Counted from the first letter of the stretch, positions 1 to 8,667 are shown. The stretch is 64,000 nucleotides of DNA from Ga0077527 sp945862135 (GCA_964203275.1 CAXNMF010000013.1:46451-110450); one strand, 5' to 3'. Notes: generated from the letters alone by a model not told the origin. Numbers and translations are program-made.

Positions 1-1
1 C

Positions 2-841
2 CTGCCCAAAATCGCCACCGGCGAATTGCGGCTGCAGTCGATGGGCGTCACCGAGCCGACCGCGGGCACCGACACCACCAAGATCAAGACCGTCGCCGTC
101 AAAAAGGGCGACAAGTATGTCGTCAACGGGCAGAAGGTGTGGATCTCGCGCATCCAGCATTCCGAACTGATGATCCTGCTCGCGCGCACCACGCCGCTGA
201 CGGAAGTCAAAAAGAAATCCGAAGGCATGTCGATTTTCATCGTCGACCTGCGGGAAGCCATCGGCAATGGCCTTGAGGTCAAGCCGATCCGCAATATGGT
301 GAACCACGAAACCAACCAGCTGTTCATCGACAATCTGGAAATTCCGGTCGAGAACCTGATCGGCGAAGAAGGGCGTGGCTTCAAATACATCCTCGACGGC
401 CTCAATGCCGAGCGCATCCTGATTGCCGCCGAGTGCATCGGTGACGGCTACTGGTTTGTGGATCGTGCGAGCAAATATGCCAATGACCGTGTCGTATTCG
501 ACCGCCCCATCGGCCAGAACCAGGGCGTGCAATTCCCGATCGCGCGCAGCTACGTCAATGTCGAAGCCGCCAACCTGATGCGCTACAAGGCGGCGGCATT
601 GTTCGATGCCAAACAACCCTGCGGCGCTGAAGCCAATATGGCCAAGCTGCTCGCCGCCGATGCGTCATGGGAAGCAGCCAATGCCTGCCTGCAGACCCAC
701 GGCGGCTTCGGCTTTGCGGCGGAATACGACGTCGAGCGCAAATTCCGCGAGACGCGGCTGTATCAGGTAGCGCCGATCTCGACCAACCTGATCCTGTCTT
801 ACGTCGGCGAGCATATTCTGGGCATGCCGCGGTCGTTCTAA
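2..841 (+). CDS. Acyl-CoA dehydrogenase, C-terminal part (cut by window edge)
   Basis: FAD-dependent oxidation of an acyl-CoA to the enoyl-CoA is the family reaction. The open frame runs from base 2 without a stop, so the start and N-terminal helical domain lie outside the window. The visible part holds the middle beta-domain, with the typical stretches VTEPTAGTDTT and VNGQKVWISR, then the C-terminal helical bundle with the QTHGGFGFAAEYDVER block near the end. The C-terminus reads LYQVAPISTN where many relatives have an IYEGT motif carrying the catalytic Glu; relatives with this VAPISTN ending are, from memory, a known subfamily, so this is not read as damage. The CaiB/BaiF gene at 12.4 kb may belong to the same catabolic theme. 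The acyl substrate cannot be told. Confidence 0.9.
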   Translation: MPKIATGELRLQSMGVTEPTAGTDTTKIKTVAVKKGDKYVVNGQKVWISRIQHSELMILLARTTPLTEVKKKSEGMSIFIVDLREAIGNGLEVKPIRNMVNHETNQLFIDNLEIPVENLIGEEGRGFKYILDGLNAERILIAAECIGDGYWFVDRASKYANDRVVFDRPIGQNQGVQFPIARSYVNVEAANLMRYKAAALFDAKQPCGAEANMAKLLAADASWEAANACLQTHGGFGFAAEYDVERKFRETRLYQVAPISTNLILSYVGEHILGMPRSF

Positions 842-846
842 AAAAA

Positions 847-870
847 TCAATAAAAACAGATACTTGTTAA
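847..870 (+). repeat. AT-rich intergenic element, copy A
   Basis: Five bases after the acyl-CoA dehydrogenase stop, in sense orientation. It contains AATAAAAACAGATACTTGTT, one of about eleven related AT-rich stretches in the window's gene gaps. Function unknown. Confidence 0.5.
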
Positions 871-1002
871 TCTCGCCGGAGGGAAGCCCTTCGCACTAGC
901 GTTTTGTGGGTGAGGGCGTGGGGCAAAAGATCACTTGGAGCGCGCAGCGAGTCAACAACAGGCTTAAGCCAATTGTTTGGTGATCTGGGATGTGCCAAAG
1001 TG

Positions 1003-1030
1003 TTGACAGATATCAATATCTGCCTACAAT
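1003..1030 (+). promoter_or_regulatory. Sigma70-type promoter with palindromic operator for abiEi-abiEii
   Basis: A near-consensus promoter: TTGACA at 1003-1008, a 16-bp spacer and TACAAT at 1025-1030. The spacer holds a perfect 7-bp inverted repeat, CAGATAT (1007-1013) and ATATCTG (1016-1022), parted by CA. AbiEi antitoxins are known to repress their own operon by binding inverted repeats, so this palindrome is the obvious operator. Transcription should begin near 1037, so the mRNA would begin almost at the ATG at 1038 (leaderless or nearly so). The promoter also argues against the longer frame that opens at 990. Confidence 0.7.
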
Positions 1031-1037
1031 TCGACAC

Positions 1038-1646
1038 ATGCCTTCAGCCACTCCTCAAACAAAGGTTCTGAAACTCGCACGCCGCAGCCAGGGTGTGACC
1101 GCGCGCGAGTTGGCGGCAACGGGGATTCATCGCCAGGTGTTGAGCCGGCTGGTGGCGACAGGTGAACTCGAGCGCATCGCGCGCGGCATTTATCGTTTGC
1201 CCGAACACCCGATCACCGAACATCACAGCCTCGCGATCGCGAGCACGGCCGTACCGCATGGCGTCGTCTGTCTGATCTCGGCATTGCAGTTCCATGGCTT
1301 GGGTACGCAGCTGCCTTCCGGAATCTGGCTCGCAATTGATCGGCGTGCCCGGCGCCCGGCGCTTAAATACCCGCCACTGCGTATCGTGCGCTACTCGGGG
1401 GCGGCATTGACCAAGGGCGTTGACACGCACCGGCTTGAAGGTCGGCCGGTGAAAATCTACAACGTCGCAAAGACGCTGGCCGACTGCTTCAAGTATCGCA
1501 ACAAGATAGGCCTCGATGTCGCCCTCGAAGCCTTGCGCGAGGCTTGGCGCGCGCGCCGCTTCACAATGACTGACCTGGAACATTACGCCGGTATTTGCCG
1601 CGTCCAGCGCGTGATGCGTCCCTATCTCGAGGCGCTGGTCGCGTGA
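1038..1646 (+). CDS. AbiEi-family antitoxin / autorepressor
   Basis: Type IV toxin-antitoxin antitoxin with a DNA-binding N-terminus. Residues about 1-60 (from MPSATPQTKV) form a winged-helix region with GVTARELAATGI and the RGIYRLPE wing, typical of AbiEi proteins. The C-terminal half carries the VAKTLADCFKYRNKIG block seen in the family. The ATG at 1038 is chosen because the promoter at 1003-1030 leaves the ATG at 990 untranscribed. No Shine-Dalgarno precedes it, in line with a leaderless mRNA. The stop overlaps the toxin's GTG by 4 nt (GTGA), so the two are probably translationally coupled. About 202 aa, normal for the family. Confidence 0.85.
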   Translation: MPSATPQTKVLKLARRSQGVTARELAATGIHRQVLSRLVATGELERIARGIYRLPEHPITEHHSLAIASTAVPHGVVCLISALQFHGLGTQLPSGIWLAIDRRARRPALKYPPLRIVRYSGAALTKGVDTHRLEGRPVKIYNVAKTLADCFKYRNKIGLDVALEALREAWRARRFTMTDLEHYAGICRVQRVMRPYLEALVA

Positions 1647-2509
1647 CGAGTGCGCGTGACGGCCTTGCCCGCTCACTGCAAGCGCGGCTCGCACGTCATG
1701 CCAGGGCGACGGGTGTAGACCCGAACCTGGTGCTCACGCGTTATGCGGTGGAGCGTTATCTGTATCGGCTGGCGCGTTCGCCGTATGGCGAACGTTTTGT
1801 GCTGAAGGGCGCGTTGCTGCTGCTGGTGTGGCTCGGCGAAACGCTGCGGCCGACGCGTGACGCCGACCTGTTGGGATCGGGCGATTTGTCCGGCGACGCG
1901 CTGGTGACGATATTCAGAGAGGTTTGCGATACGCCTGTAGAGGCCGACGGTATGGCCTACGCAGGCGACAGCGTCAGGGCGGAACCGATACGCGCAGACG
2001 ACGATTACGGCGGCCAACGTGTCACCGTGCAGGCTCGAATGGGAGCCGCGCGACTGACCGTGCAGGTGGATGTCGGCATCGGCGATGCAGTGACGCCATC
2101 GCCCGATTGGCTGGAATACCCCAGCCTGCTTGATTTGCCGCGCCCGCGGATGCGCGCCTATCCGCGCGAGACCGTCATCGCGGAGAAGTTGCATGCCATG
2201 GAGCATCTCGGATTGCGTAACAGCCGCATGAAAGATTACTTCGATGTCCATGCTTTGCTGCGGGAGGGAAAAGTCGACAAGGTGCAACTTGCCAAAGCCA
2301 TTGCAGCCACATTCGACCGCAGGCAGACCGCCGTGCCTTATGGCATGCCGCTGGGGCTCGGCGACGGATTCGCGACGGATGCGACCATGAAAACCCAATG
2401 GCGGCAGTTCCTGGACCGCAACCGGATCAATGCGCACGAGGATCTGGAGCAGATCGTCGCGGAAATCCGCGAGCTGATCGCGGAGCCGTTGCGGCGAGCC
2501 CGGCGATAG
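1643..2509 (+). CDS. AbiEii-type nucleotidyltransferase toxin
   Basis: Toxin partner of the AbiE pair, a nucleotidyltransferase-fold enzyme; some relatives modify tRNA or other targets with nucleotides. Visible motifs: FVLKGALLLLVW (glycine-containing motif I region), RPTRDADLLG with the D-x-D metal pair, ETVIAEKLHAM with the conserved Lys, and NSRMKDYFDVHALL with the last catalytic Asp. The GTG at 1643 is chosen because it overlaps the antitoxin stop; a longer open frame from 1595 would sit inside the antitoxin gene. 288 aa. The pair forms the left end of the defence block with the type I RM operon just downstream. Confidence 0.87.
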   Translation: MTSARDGLARSLQARLARHARATGVDPNLVLTRYAVERYLYRLARSPYGERFVLKGALLLLVWLGETLRPTRDADLLGSGDLSGDALVTIFREVCDTPVEADGMAYAGDSVRAEPIRADDDYGGQRVTVQARMGAARLTVQVDVGIGDAVTPSPDWLEYPSLLDLPRPRMRAYPRETVIAEKLHAMEHLGLRNSRMKDYFDVHALLREGKVDKVQLAKAIAATFDRRQTAVPYGMPLGLGDGFATDATMKTQWRQFLDRNRINAHEDLEQIVAEIRELIAEPLRRARR

Positions 2510-2611
2510 TGGGAAATGGATATTCGGTTTAATGAATTCTGTAGAGACTCAATGACATGGTTCTGACCTTCGACGGCGAACACATCCTTAGAATGCCACA
2601 GTCGTTATTAA

Positions 2612-2639
2612 AATATCTAAATAAAACAGATGCTTATGG
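2612..2639 (+). repeat. AT-rich intergenic element, copy B
   Basis: About 100 nt after the abiEii stop. The core AAATAAAACAGATGCTTATG matches the shared motif of the other copies. Confidence 0.45.
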
Positions 2640-2754
2640 TCATATCCCGGGGTCGCCGAAACTATAATAAGGAGGCGGTCGCCTGCCTTGTTTGTTATAG
2701 GCTGCCTTTTGTATAGCGTCTGTAAGGGCGGGGCTGTGTCGCGGGTACATGATG

Positions 2755-2800
2755 TGGCGTCCCCACGCGGATTCGAACCCCGTTAGATGCAGTCCTAGCC
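2755..2800 (-). pseudogene. tRNA-Glu-like 3' remnant (T-arm, acceptor strand, CCA)
   Basis: Read on the minus strand, 2782 to 2755 gives a T-arm with the TTCGAAT loop, an acceptor strand TGGGGAC, discriminator G and CCA, close to the 3' end of bacterial tRNA-Glu(UUC) as I remember it. One T-stem pair is a G-G mismatch. Before it comes GGCTAGGAC, like the tRNA-Glu D-arm, but no anticodon arm and no matching 5' acceptor strand (GTCCCCA) is present. This is not a working tRNA. A 3' tRNA fragment beside an RM operon is what site-specific island insertion leaves behind, but no integrase is visible. Confidence 0.55.
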
Positions 2801-2856
2801 CACCGGCTACAATCGCTGCACCCTTCATCAACCGTGCGCCAAGCGGACCGCCGTTA

Positions 2857-5202
2857 ATGAACAGCGACGACAAGAAAAAGCTCAGCGAAAGCGACATCTG
2901 CGATCTGTTCATCACGCCCGCGATCAAAGACGCAGGGTGGGATCCGATCAAACAGATTCGCCGCGAGGTCACGCTGACGCCCGGCCCGGTGGTGGTGCGC
3001 GGCAATATGTCCTCGCGCAACAAAAAGAAAAAGAAATTCGCTGACTACGTGCTGTCATGGGAACCGGGTGTTCCCATCGGTGTGGTCGAGGCCAAGGACA
3101 ATACCTTCAGTGTCAGTCACGGCATCCAGCAGGCACTGGGCTACGCCGAGATTCTTGAAGTGCCGAGCGCCTTCAGCTCCAACGGCGATGCCTTTGCCTC
3201 GCATAACAAGGCGCCTGTAGCCGGCGAGGACATCGAAACCCAGTTTCCACTGGAATCATTTCCCGCGCCTGAGGATTTGTGGAAACGTTACAAGCGTTCC
3301 CGTGGCATTGAGGACAAGGCGGAGGCTTTGGTTGTCCAGCCGTACCACGATGACCTGACCGGCAAGGAACCCCGTTACTACCAAGTCGAAGCGATCAACC
3401 GCACAGTTGAGGCGGTTGCCAGCGGCAAGCGCCGCGTGCTGCTGGTTATGGCCACCGGTACCGGCAAGACCTACACCACATTCCAGATCATCTGGCGTCT
3501 TTGGAAGGCGGGCGCGGTCAGGCGCATATTGTTCCTTGCCGACCGCAACATCCTCGTGGATCAGACGCTGGTCAATGACTTCAAGCCCTTCGGCTCGGTC
3601 ATGACCAAGATCAAGGGCCGGAAAATCGACCCATCCTACGAAATCCACCTTGGTCTTTATCAGGCCATCACTGGCCCTGCCGAAGATGACAAGATTTTCA
3701 AGTCGGTGTCACGCGACTTTTTCGACATGATCGTCATCGACGAATGTCATCGCGGCAGTGCTGCCGACGATTCGGCGTGGCGCGAAATTCTTGATTACTT
3801 TTCCGGCGCGGTGCAGGTGGGCCTGACGGCCACGCCCAAGGAAACCAAATACGTATCCAGCAGCAGCTACTTCGGTGAGCCGGTTTATACCTATAGCCTG
3901 AAGCAGGGTATCGAGGATGGTTTTCTCGCGCCGTACAAGGTCGTGCGCATCGACATCGATAGGGATGTGGATGGATGGATTCCGCCTGCGGGCATGAAGG
4001 ATGACCTCGGGCAGGAAATCGAACAGCGTGAATACAATCAGAAGGACATGGATCGCATTCTGGTGCTGAACCAGCGGACCAAGCTGGTGGCCGGCCGCGT
4101 CATGAAATACCTGCGCGCAACCGATCCGTTCTCGAAAACCATCATCTTTTGCGAAGACATTGACCATGCTGAACGCATGCGTGTGGCCATCGTCAATGCC
4201 GCCGGCCAGCTGGCGCTCGACAACCCGAAATACGTCATGCGCATCACCGGCGACAGCACCGAAGGCAAGAACGAACTCGACAACTTCATTGATCCCGAAA
4301 GCAAATTTCCGGTCATTGCGACCACGTCGGAACTGCTGACAACTGGTGTCGATGCCAAGACCTGCAAGCTGATCGTGCTCGACAAGACCATTACCTCGAT
4401 GACGGTGTTCAAGCAGATCATCGGCCGCGGTACGCGGATCGACGAGGGCAACGGCAAATGGTTCTTCACCATCATGGATTTCAAGAAGGCCACCACGTTG
4501 TTCCGCGACCCGGATTTCGATGGCGAGCCGGCGGTGATCTACGAACCGGATGCCGACGACGACCCGGTGCCGCCCGATCCGCCGGAGGAGGGAGATGAGC
4601 CGCCGACCGCAGAGGAGCCGGAAGGTGTTTACAAGGTGCGCGTCAGTGGCGTGACGGCGCGAATCATTGCCGAACGCATCGAATACATCGGCCCTGACGG
4701 ACAGTTAATCACTGAGTCCTACCGGGAGTTCAGCCGCAAGCAGATCCAGTCCGAATTCGCCTCGCTCAATGATTTTCTGGCGCGCTGGAACAGCGCCAAA
4801 AAGAAACAGGCGGTTATCGAAGAGCTGGAAGAACACGGCATCGTGCTCGACAACCTCGCTGTTGAAGTCGGCAGTGACTACGGGGATTTTGACCTGATCT
4901 GCCACATCGCCTGGGACCAGCCGCCGCTGACCCGCAAGGAGCGCGCGAACAAGGTCAAGAAGCGTAACTACTTCACCAAATACGGCGACAAGGCGCGTGC
5001 CGTGCTGGCGGCATTGCTCGACAAGTATGCGGACGAGGGCATCGCCAGCCTCGAAGACGCCAAAATCCTGCGCAACGCTCCATTTTCCTCGATCGGTACG
5101 TCGGTTGAGATCATCAACAATATCTTCGGCGGCAAAGACCGATTCGATGCCGCCATCGTAGAACTCGAACAAGAGTTGTTTAAGGACGAAAAATCAGCAT
5201 GA
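2857..5202 (+). CDS. hsdR: Type I restriction enzyme, R (endonuclease/translocase) subunit
   Basis: ATP-driven DNA translocase and nuclease of the type I complex; cuts unmethylated DNA. In the 781-aa product (from MNSDDKKKLS) the nuclease motif D63...E78-A-K80 lies in FADYVLSW and GVVEAKD. Helicase motifs follow: ATGTGKT about 199-205, IDECHRG with DECH about 295-298, GLTATPK about 323-328, IIFCED about 430, and QIIGRGTR about 520-527. An acidic, proline-rich linker (about 585-610) leads to an EcoEI-type C-terminal domain. The ATG at 2857 is preferred over the longer frame from 2749, which would run through the tRNA-like remnant. Its stop overlaps the hsdM ATG (ATGA). Confidence 0.95.
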   Translation: MNSDDKKKLSESDICDLFITPAIKDAGWDPIKQIRREVTLTPGPVVVRGNMSSRNKKKKKFADYVLSWEPGVPIGVVEAKDNTFSVSHGIQQALGYAEILEVPSAFSSNGDAFASHNKAPVAGEDIETQFPLESFPAPEDLWKRYKRSRGIEDKAEALVVQPYHDDLTGKEPRYYQVEAINRTVEAVASGKRRVLLVMATGTGKTYTTFQIIWRLWKAGAVRRILFLADRNILVDQTLVNDFKPFGSVMTKIKGRKIDPSYEIHLGLYQAITGPAEDDKIFKSVSRDFFDMIVIDECHRGSAADDSAWREILDYFSGAVQVGLTATPKETKYVSSSSYFGEPVYTYSLKQGIEDGFLAPYKVVRIDIDRDVDGWIPPAGMKDDLGQEIEQREYNQKDMDRILVLNQRTKLVAGRVMKYLRATDPFSKTIIFCEDIDHAERMRVAIVNAAGQLALDNPKYVMRITGDSTEGKNELDNFIDPESKFPVIATTSELLTTGVDAKTCKLIVLDKTITSMTVFKQIIGRGTRIDEGNGKWFFTIMDFKKATTLFRDPDFDGEPAVIYEPDADDDPVPPDPPEEGDEPPTAEEPEGVYKVRVSGVTARIIAERIEYIGPDGQLITESYREFSRKQIQSEFASLNDFLARWNSAKKKQAVIEELEEHGIVLDNLAVEVGSDYGDFDLICHIAWDQPPLTRKERANKVKKRNYFTKYGDKARAVLAALLDKYADEGIASLEDAKILRNAPFSSIGTSVEIINNIFGGKDRFDAAIVELEQELFKDEKSA

Positions 5203-6677
5203 GCAATGTTTCAGGTGTCATCAAATCCATCCAGGACATCATGCGCAAGGACGTCGGCGTCGACGGCGACGCGCAGCGCATCAGCCAGCTGGTGTGGATG
5301 TTTTTTCTGAAGATTTTCGACGACCGCGAAGCCGAACTGGAGTTGATCGAAGACAAATACCAGTCGCCGCTGCCCAAGCACCTGCGCTGGCGCACTTGGG
5401 CGCAGGATCCGGAAGGCATGACCGGCGACGGACTATCGGACTTCATCAACAACCAGCTGTTTCCGACGCTGAAGGAAAAGCTGCCGACCCACGGCGCGGC
5501 GGGCGAGCGCGCCCGGGTCATCCGCGGCGTGTTCGAGGATGCCTACAATTACATGAAGTCGGGCACGCTGATCCGGCAAGTTATCAATAAAATCAATGAG
5601 ATAGACTTCAACAACACCGAAGACCGCCACACCTTCGGCAGCATTTATGAGCAAATCCTGCGTGACCTGCAGAGCGCCGGAAATGCCGGCGAGTTCTACA
5701 CCCCGCGCGCGGTGACCCGCTTCATCGTCAACCGCGTAGACCCCAAGCTGGATGAAATCGTGCTCGATCCCGCCTGCGGTACCGGCGGCTTCCTGGCCTG
5801 CGCCATCGACCACAAGCGCGAGCAGTATGTGAAGACGCGCAAGGACGAGGAGGTGCTGGTCAACTCCATCCGCGGCGTCGAGAAAAAAGCGCTGCCGCAC
5901 ATGCTGGCCGTGACCAACATGATCCTGCACGGCATCGACACGCCGACCAATATCAAACACGACAACACCTTGTCGCGGCCGTATAAAGACTACGGCAACG
6001 CTGACCGCGTGCATACCATCATCACCAATCCGCCCTTCGGCGGCATGGAAGAGGACGGCATCGAGAACAACTTCCCCTCGCACCTGCGCACGCGCGAGAC
6101 CGCCGACCTGTTCATGGCGCTGATCGTCAAGCTGCTGCGCGACGGCGGCCGCGCCGCCGTAGTGTTGCCCGACGGCTTTCTGTTCGGCGAGGGCATGAAA
6201 ACCCGCCTCAAGCAGTCGCTGCTGGAGGAATGCAATCTGCACACCGTCGTGCGCCTGCCCAATGGCGTGTTTGCGCCGTACACCGGCATCAAGACCAATC
6301 TGTTGTTTTTCACCAAGGGCAAACCCACTGAGCAAGTCTGGTACTACGACCATCCCTATCCCGAAGGCGTCAAAAGCTATAACAAGACCAAACCCATGCG
6401 TTTCGAGGAGTTCGAAACCGAAATCAAATGGTGGGGCAAGGAGTCCGACGGATTCAAGAAACGCCAGGAAACCGAACAGGCTTGGCGCGTGCCGGTCGCC
6501 GACATCATCGCGCGGAACTACAACCTCGACATCAAGAACCCGCATGTCTGCGAACAGGTCAGCCACGATCCCGACGAATTGCTGCGCCAATACGAGCAGC
6601 AGCAGGCCGATATTGCCGGTCTGCGTAATCAGCTCAAGGGCATCCTGCATGAAGCGCTGAGCCGGGAGGGCGCGTGA
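5199..6677 (+). CDS. hsdM: Type I restriction-modification, M (N6-adenine methyltransferase) subunit
   Basis: Methylates adenine in the site picked by HsdS, protecting host DNA and forming the core of the restriction complex. 492 aa. An HsdM N-terminal helical domain spans about 5-145, followed by AGEFYTPRAVTRFIV, then SAM motif I in DPACGTGGFL (about 190) and catalytic motif IV NPPFGG (about 278). The C-terminus ends in a QYEQQQADIAGLRNQL coil that usually contacts HsdS. Overlaps hsdR by 4 nt (ATGA) and hsdS by 4 nt (GTGA), so all three subunits are probably made from one mRNA with coupling. No sign of damage. Confidence 0.96.
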   Translation: MSNVSGVIKSIQDIMRKDVGVDGDAQRISQLVWMFFLKIFDDREAELELIEDKYQSPLPKHLRWRTWAQDPEGMTGDGLSDFINNQLFPTLKEKLPTHGAAGERARVIRGVFEDAYNYMKSGTLIRQVINKINEIDFNNTEDRHTFGSIYEQILRDLQSAGNAGEFYTPRAVTRFIVNRVDPKLDEIVLDPACGTGGFLACAIDHKREQYVKTRKDEEVLVNSIRGVEKKALPHMLAVTNMILHGIDTPTNIKHDNTLSRPYKDYGNADRVHTIITNPPFGGMEEDGIENNFPSHLRTRETADLFMALIVKLLRDGGRAAVVLPDGFLFGEGMKTRLKQSLLEECNLHTVVRLPNGVFAPYTGIKTNLLFFTKGKPTEQVWYYDHPYPEGVKSYNKTKPMRFEEFETEIKWWGKESDGFKKRQETEQAWRVPVADIIARNYNLDIKNPHVCEQVSHDPDELLRQYEQQQADIAGLRNQLKGILHEALSREGA

Positions 6678-8470
6678 ACGATCCGCGTCTACTCGGGGCG
6701 AGCCGGAATCCGGTGACCGACCACCTCGACCTCTGGGCTTCGGCGCTGCTGGTCAAGTCCACTGCGGGGCGGGGCAGTAACGGCCGGCTTGAGGCCTTTG
6801 GTATTCGTAAATTGCGCGCGTTGATTTTAGAGTTGGCGGTACGTGGGAAGCTTGTACCTCAAGACGCTACAGACGAGCCTGCAAGCGCTATTTTGGAAAA
6901 AATAAAAAAGGAAAAAAAGCTTCTAGAAAAAGAAGGTGTTCTTGCAAGCCAAGCGTCTCTGCCAGAAGTTAATCGTGATGATTTTCTTTTCAGCTTGCCA
7001 TCCAACTGGTTGTGGTCCCGTTTGGGCGAAGTAACAAATTACGGGGTTACGGACAAGGCGGAGCCAGAAGATGTCGATAAAAATACGTGGGTTTTGGATT
7101 TGGAGGATGTTGAGAAAGAAACCTCCAAACTCCTACATAAAACACGCTTCGGCGAAAAACCCTTCCGAAGCTCAAAGAATCGATTTGCCAAAGATGATGT
7201 GATTTACGGCAAGTTGCGTCCTTACCTGGACAAGGTGCTCGTTGCTGACGAGGGTGGAGTTTGCACAACAGAAATGATGCCAGTCCGAGGATATACGGGT
7301 ATTTATCCGTTTTACTTAAGGTTGGTGATGAAGGCGCCGCACTTTATTAAGTATGCGGATGAATCTACTCACGGGATGAATTTGCCTCGTTTAGGCACTG
7401 ATAAGGCCCGTATGGCGTTGTTTCCTCTTGCACCCATTTCTGAGCAACATCGCATCGTCGCCAAAGTCGACGAACTCATGGTGCTGTGCGACCAACTGGA
7501 GCAGCAGCAGGGCCGTGGCATCGAAGCCCACCAGACCCTGGTCGAAACTCTGCTGGGCACGCTAACGAGTGTCGAATCCGCCCAAGAGTTCGCCGCAGCC
7601 TGGAACCGCATCGCCGAGCACTTCGATACCCTGTTCACCACCGAACACAGCATCGACCAGCTCAAGCAAATCATCCTCCAGCTTGCTGTCATGGGGAAAC
7701 TTGTTCCTCAAGACCCCGGCGATGAGTCGGCAAGTGAGCTGTTGGGAAAAATTGAATTCGAAAAGAAGCTATTGACCAAAAAAGGGCTTCTAAAAAAAGA
7801 GAAACCATTGCCATCATTGAGCAATGAGGAAATGGTGTTTTCATTGCCGCATGGATGGGCTTGGACTAAGTTTGGCGTTATTGCGGAATTTATAAATGGT
7901 GATCGAAGCAAGAATTATCCGAATCGAAGTGAGTATGTTGATGACGGTGTGGCGTGGATCAATACTGGTCATATCGAGCCTAACGGCTACTTAACTACCC
8001 AAGATATGAATTTTATTTCTCGCGAGAAATTCGATTCATTGAGCGGCGGAAAAATCCAGAAAGGTGATTTGGTTTATTGCCTGCGTGGCGCTACCTTTGG
8101 GAAAACGGCCTTTGTGGAGCCCTACGAAGAGGGGGCTATTGCATCTTCTCTAATGATTGTCAGGCCATTCATTACGCAACTAAACGGCTATATATTCAAA
8201 TTCTTGGTCAGTCCTTTTGGAAAACAGCAACTGTTACGCTTTGACAATGGTTCGGCGCAGCCTAATTTATCTGCTGGCAACGTCATGCTGTACGCGTTTC
8301 CTCTACCTCCGCTCGGCGAGCAACACCGCATCGTCGCCAAAGTCGACGAACTGATGACCCTCTGCGACGCCCTCAAGGCCCGTCTCGCCGAAGCCCAAGT
8401 CACGCAGATCCGCCTCGCCGATGCTGTCGTCGAGCGGGCTGTCGCTTCGCCCGAGGCGGCTATGGTGTGA
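6674..8470 (+). CDS. hsdS: Type I restriction-modification, S (specificity) subunit
   Basis: Sets the DNA target through two target-recognition domains. 598 aa, GTG start overlapping the hsdM stop. The protein is a clear tandem: LELAVRGKLVPQD (about 55) and LQLAVMGKLVPQD (about 335) open the two halves. TRD1 lies roughly 100-245 and TRD2 roughly 380-545. Each is closed by an EQHRIVAKVDELM block. The two closing blocks are near-identical in DNA (7442-7480 and 8318-8356, 37 of 39 bases). The TRD coding stretches are visibly richer in A+T than the flanks, as expected when TRDs are swapped in. An unusual N-terminal extension of about 45 residues precedes the first repeat. Confidence 0.95.
   Translation: MNDPRLLGASRNPVTDHLDLWASALLVKSTAGRGSNGRLEAFGIRKLRALILELAVRGKLVPQDATDEPASAILEKIKKEKKLLEKEGVLASQASLPEVNRDDFLFSLPSNWLWSRLGEVTNYGVTDKAEPEDVDKNTWVLDLEDVEKETSKLLHKTRFGEKPFRSSKNRFAKDDVIYGKLRPYLDKVLVADEGGVCTTEMMPVRGYTGIYPFYLRLVMKAPHFIKYADESTHGMNLPRLGTDKARMALFPLAPISEQHRIVAKVDELMVLCDQLEQQQGRGIEAHQTLVETLLGTLTSVESAQEFAAAWNRIAEHFDTLFTTEHSIDQLKQIILQLAVMGKLVPQDPGDESASELLGKIEFEKKLLTKKGLLKKEKPLPSLSNEEMVFSLPHGWAWTKFGVIAEFINGDRSKNYPNRSEYVDDGVAWINTGHIEPNGYLTTQDMNFISREKFDSLSGGKIQKGDLVYCLRGATFGKTAFVEPYEEGAIASSLMIVRPFITQLNGYIFKFLVSPFGKQQLLRFDNGSAQPNLSAGNVMLYAFPLPPLGEQHRIVAKVDELMTLCDALKARLAEAQVTQIRLADAVVERAVASPEAAMV
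7442..8356 (+). repeat. Direct repeat pair inside hsdS bracketing TRD2
   Basis: Two 39-bp copies, 7442-7480 and 8318-8356, differ at only two positions. They encode the conserved regions after TRD1 and after TRD2. Such repeats are substrates for homologous exchange of recognition domains. Confidence 0.8.
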
Positions 8471-8489
8471 AGACCGCCCGTTCTTTGGC

Positions 8490-8520
8490 TTATTTTATAA
8501 GTATTTGTTTTTAAATATAT
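8490..8520 (-). repeat. AT-rich intergenic element, copy D
   Basis: About 20 nt after the hsdS stop, in reverse orientation. The minus strand contains TTTAAAAACAAATACTTATA, matching the shared motif. Confidence 0.45.
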
Positions 8521-8632
8521 TTTCATTTTCGGCCAACGCTCAGTTTCGGGTGGCGCAGGTTCAGTCGAGAGTCGCCAATATTCCCTTAAGTCAGTCATTT
8601 AGCATTAAATTTAGCATTTAGTTAAAGTGTAT

Positions 8633-8667
8633 TTGCACTAAATGGCGATTTCTGTGATATTAGTGCC
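8633..8667 (+). promoter_or_regulatory. Candidate promoter and inverted repeat before the DUF4143 ATPase
   Basis: TTGCAC (8633-8638), a 17-bp spacer and GATATT (8656-8661) put the expected transcription start at about 8668, the A of the ATG. No Shine-Dalgarno is visible. A 7-bp inverted repeat, GCACTAA (8635-8641) and TTAGTGC (8660-8666), is parted by 18 bp and covers both promoter hexamers. Upstream, ATTTAGCATT occurs twice (8597 and 8609). Confidence 0.4.

Larger units (their letters stand above)
2510..2856. other. Gap between abiEii and hsdR
   Basis: No convincing gene. It holds AT-rich element copy B (2612-2639), an AT-rich stretch near 2660 that could include the hsdR promoter (ACTATAATAAGGAGG), and the tRNA-Glu-like remnant at 2755-2800 on the minus strand. 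Confidence 0.5.

Noticed and set aside
145..300. Damage to the acyl-CoA dehydrogenase
   Set aside because: The frame is intact from the window edge; missing N-terminus is due to the window cut.
990..1037. Longer start for AbiEi at 990
   Set aside because: It lies upstream of the promoter's expected transcription start (about 1037), and the added residues do not resemble the family.
2749..2856. N-terminal extension of HsdR
   Set aside because: It runs through the tRNA-like remnant; HsdR homology begins at the ATG at 2857.
5433..6650. 405-codon minus-strand frame opposite hsdM
   Set aside because: A shadow of a GC-rich coding gene; no family motif, and hsdM is certain.
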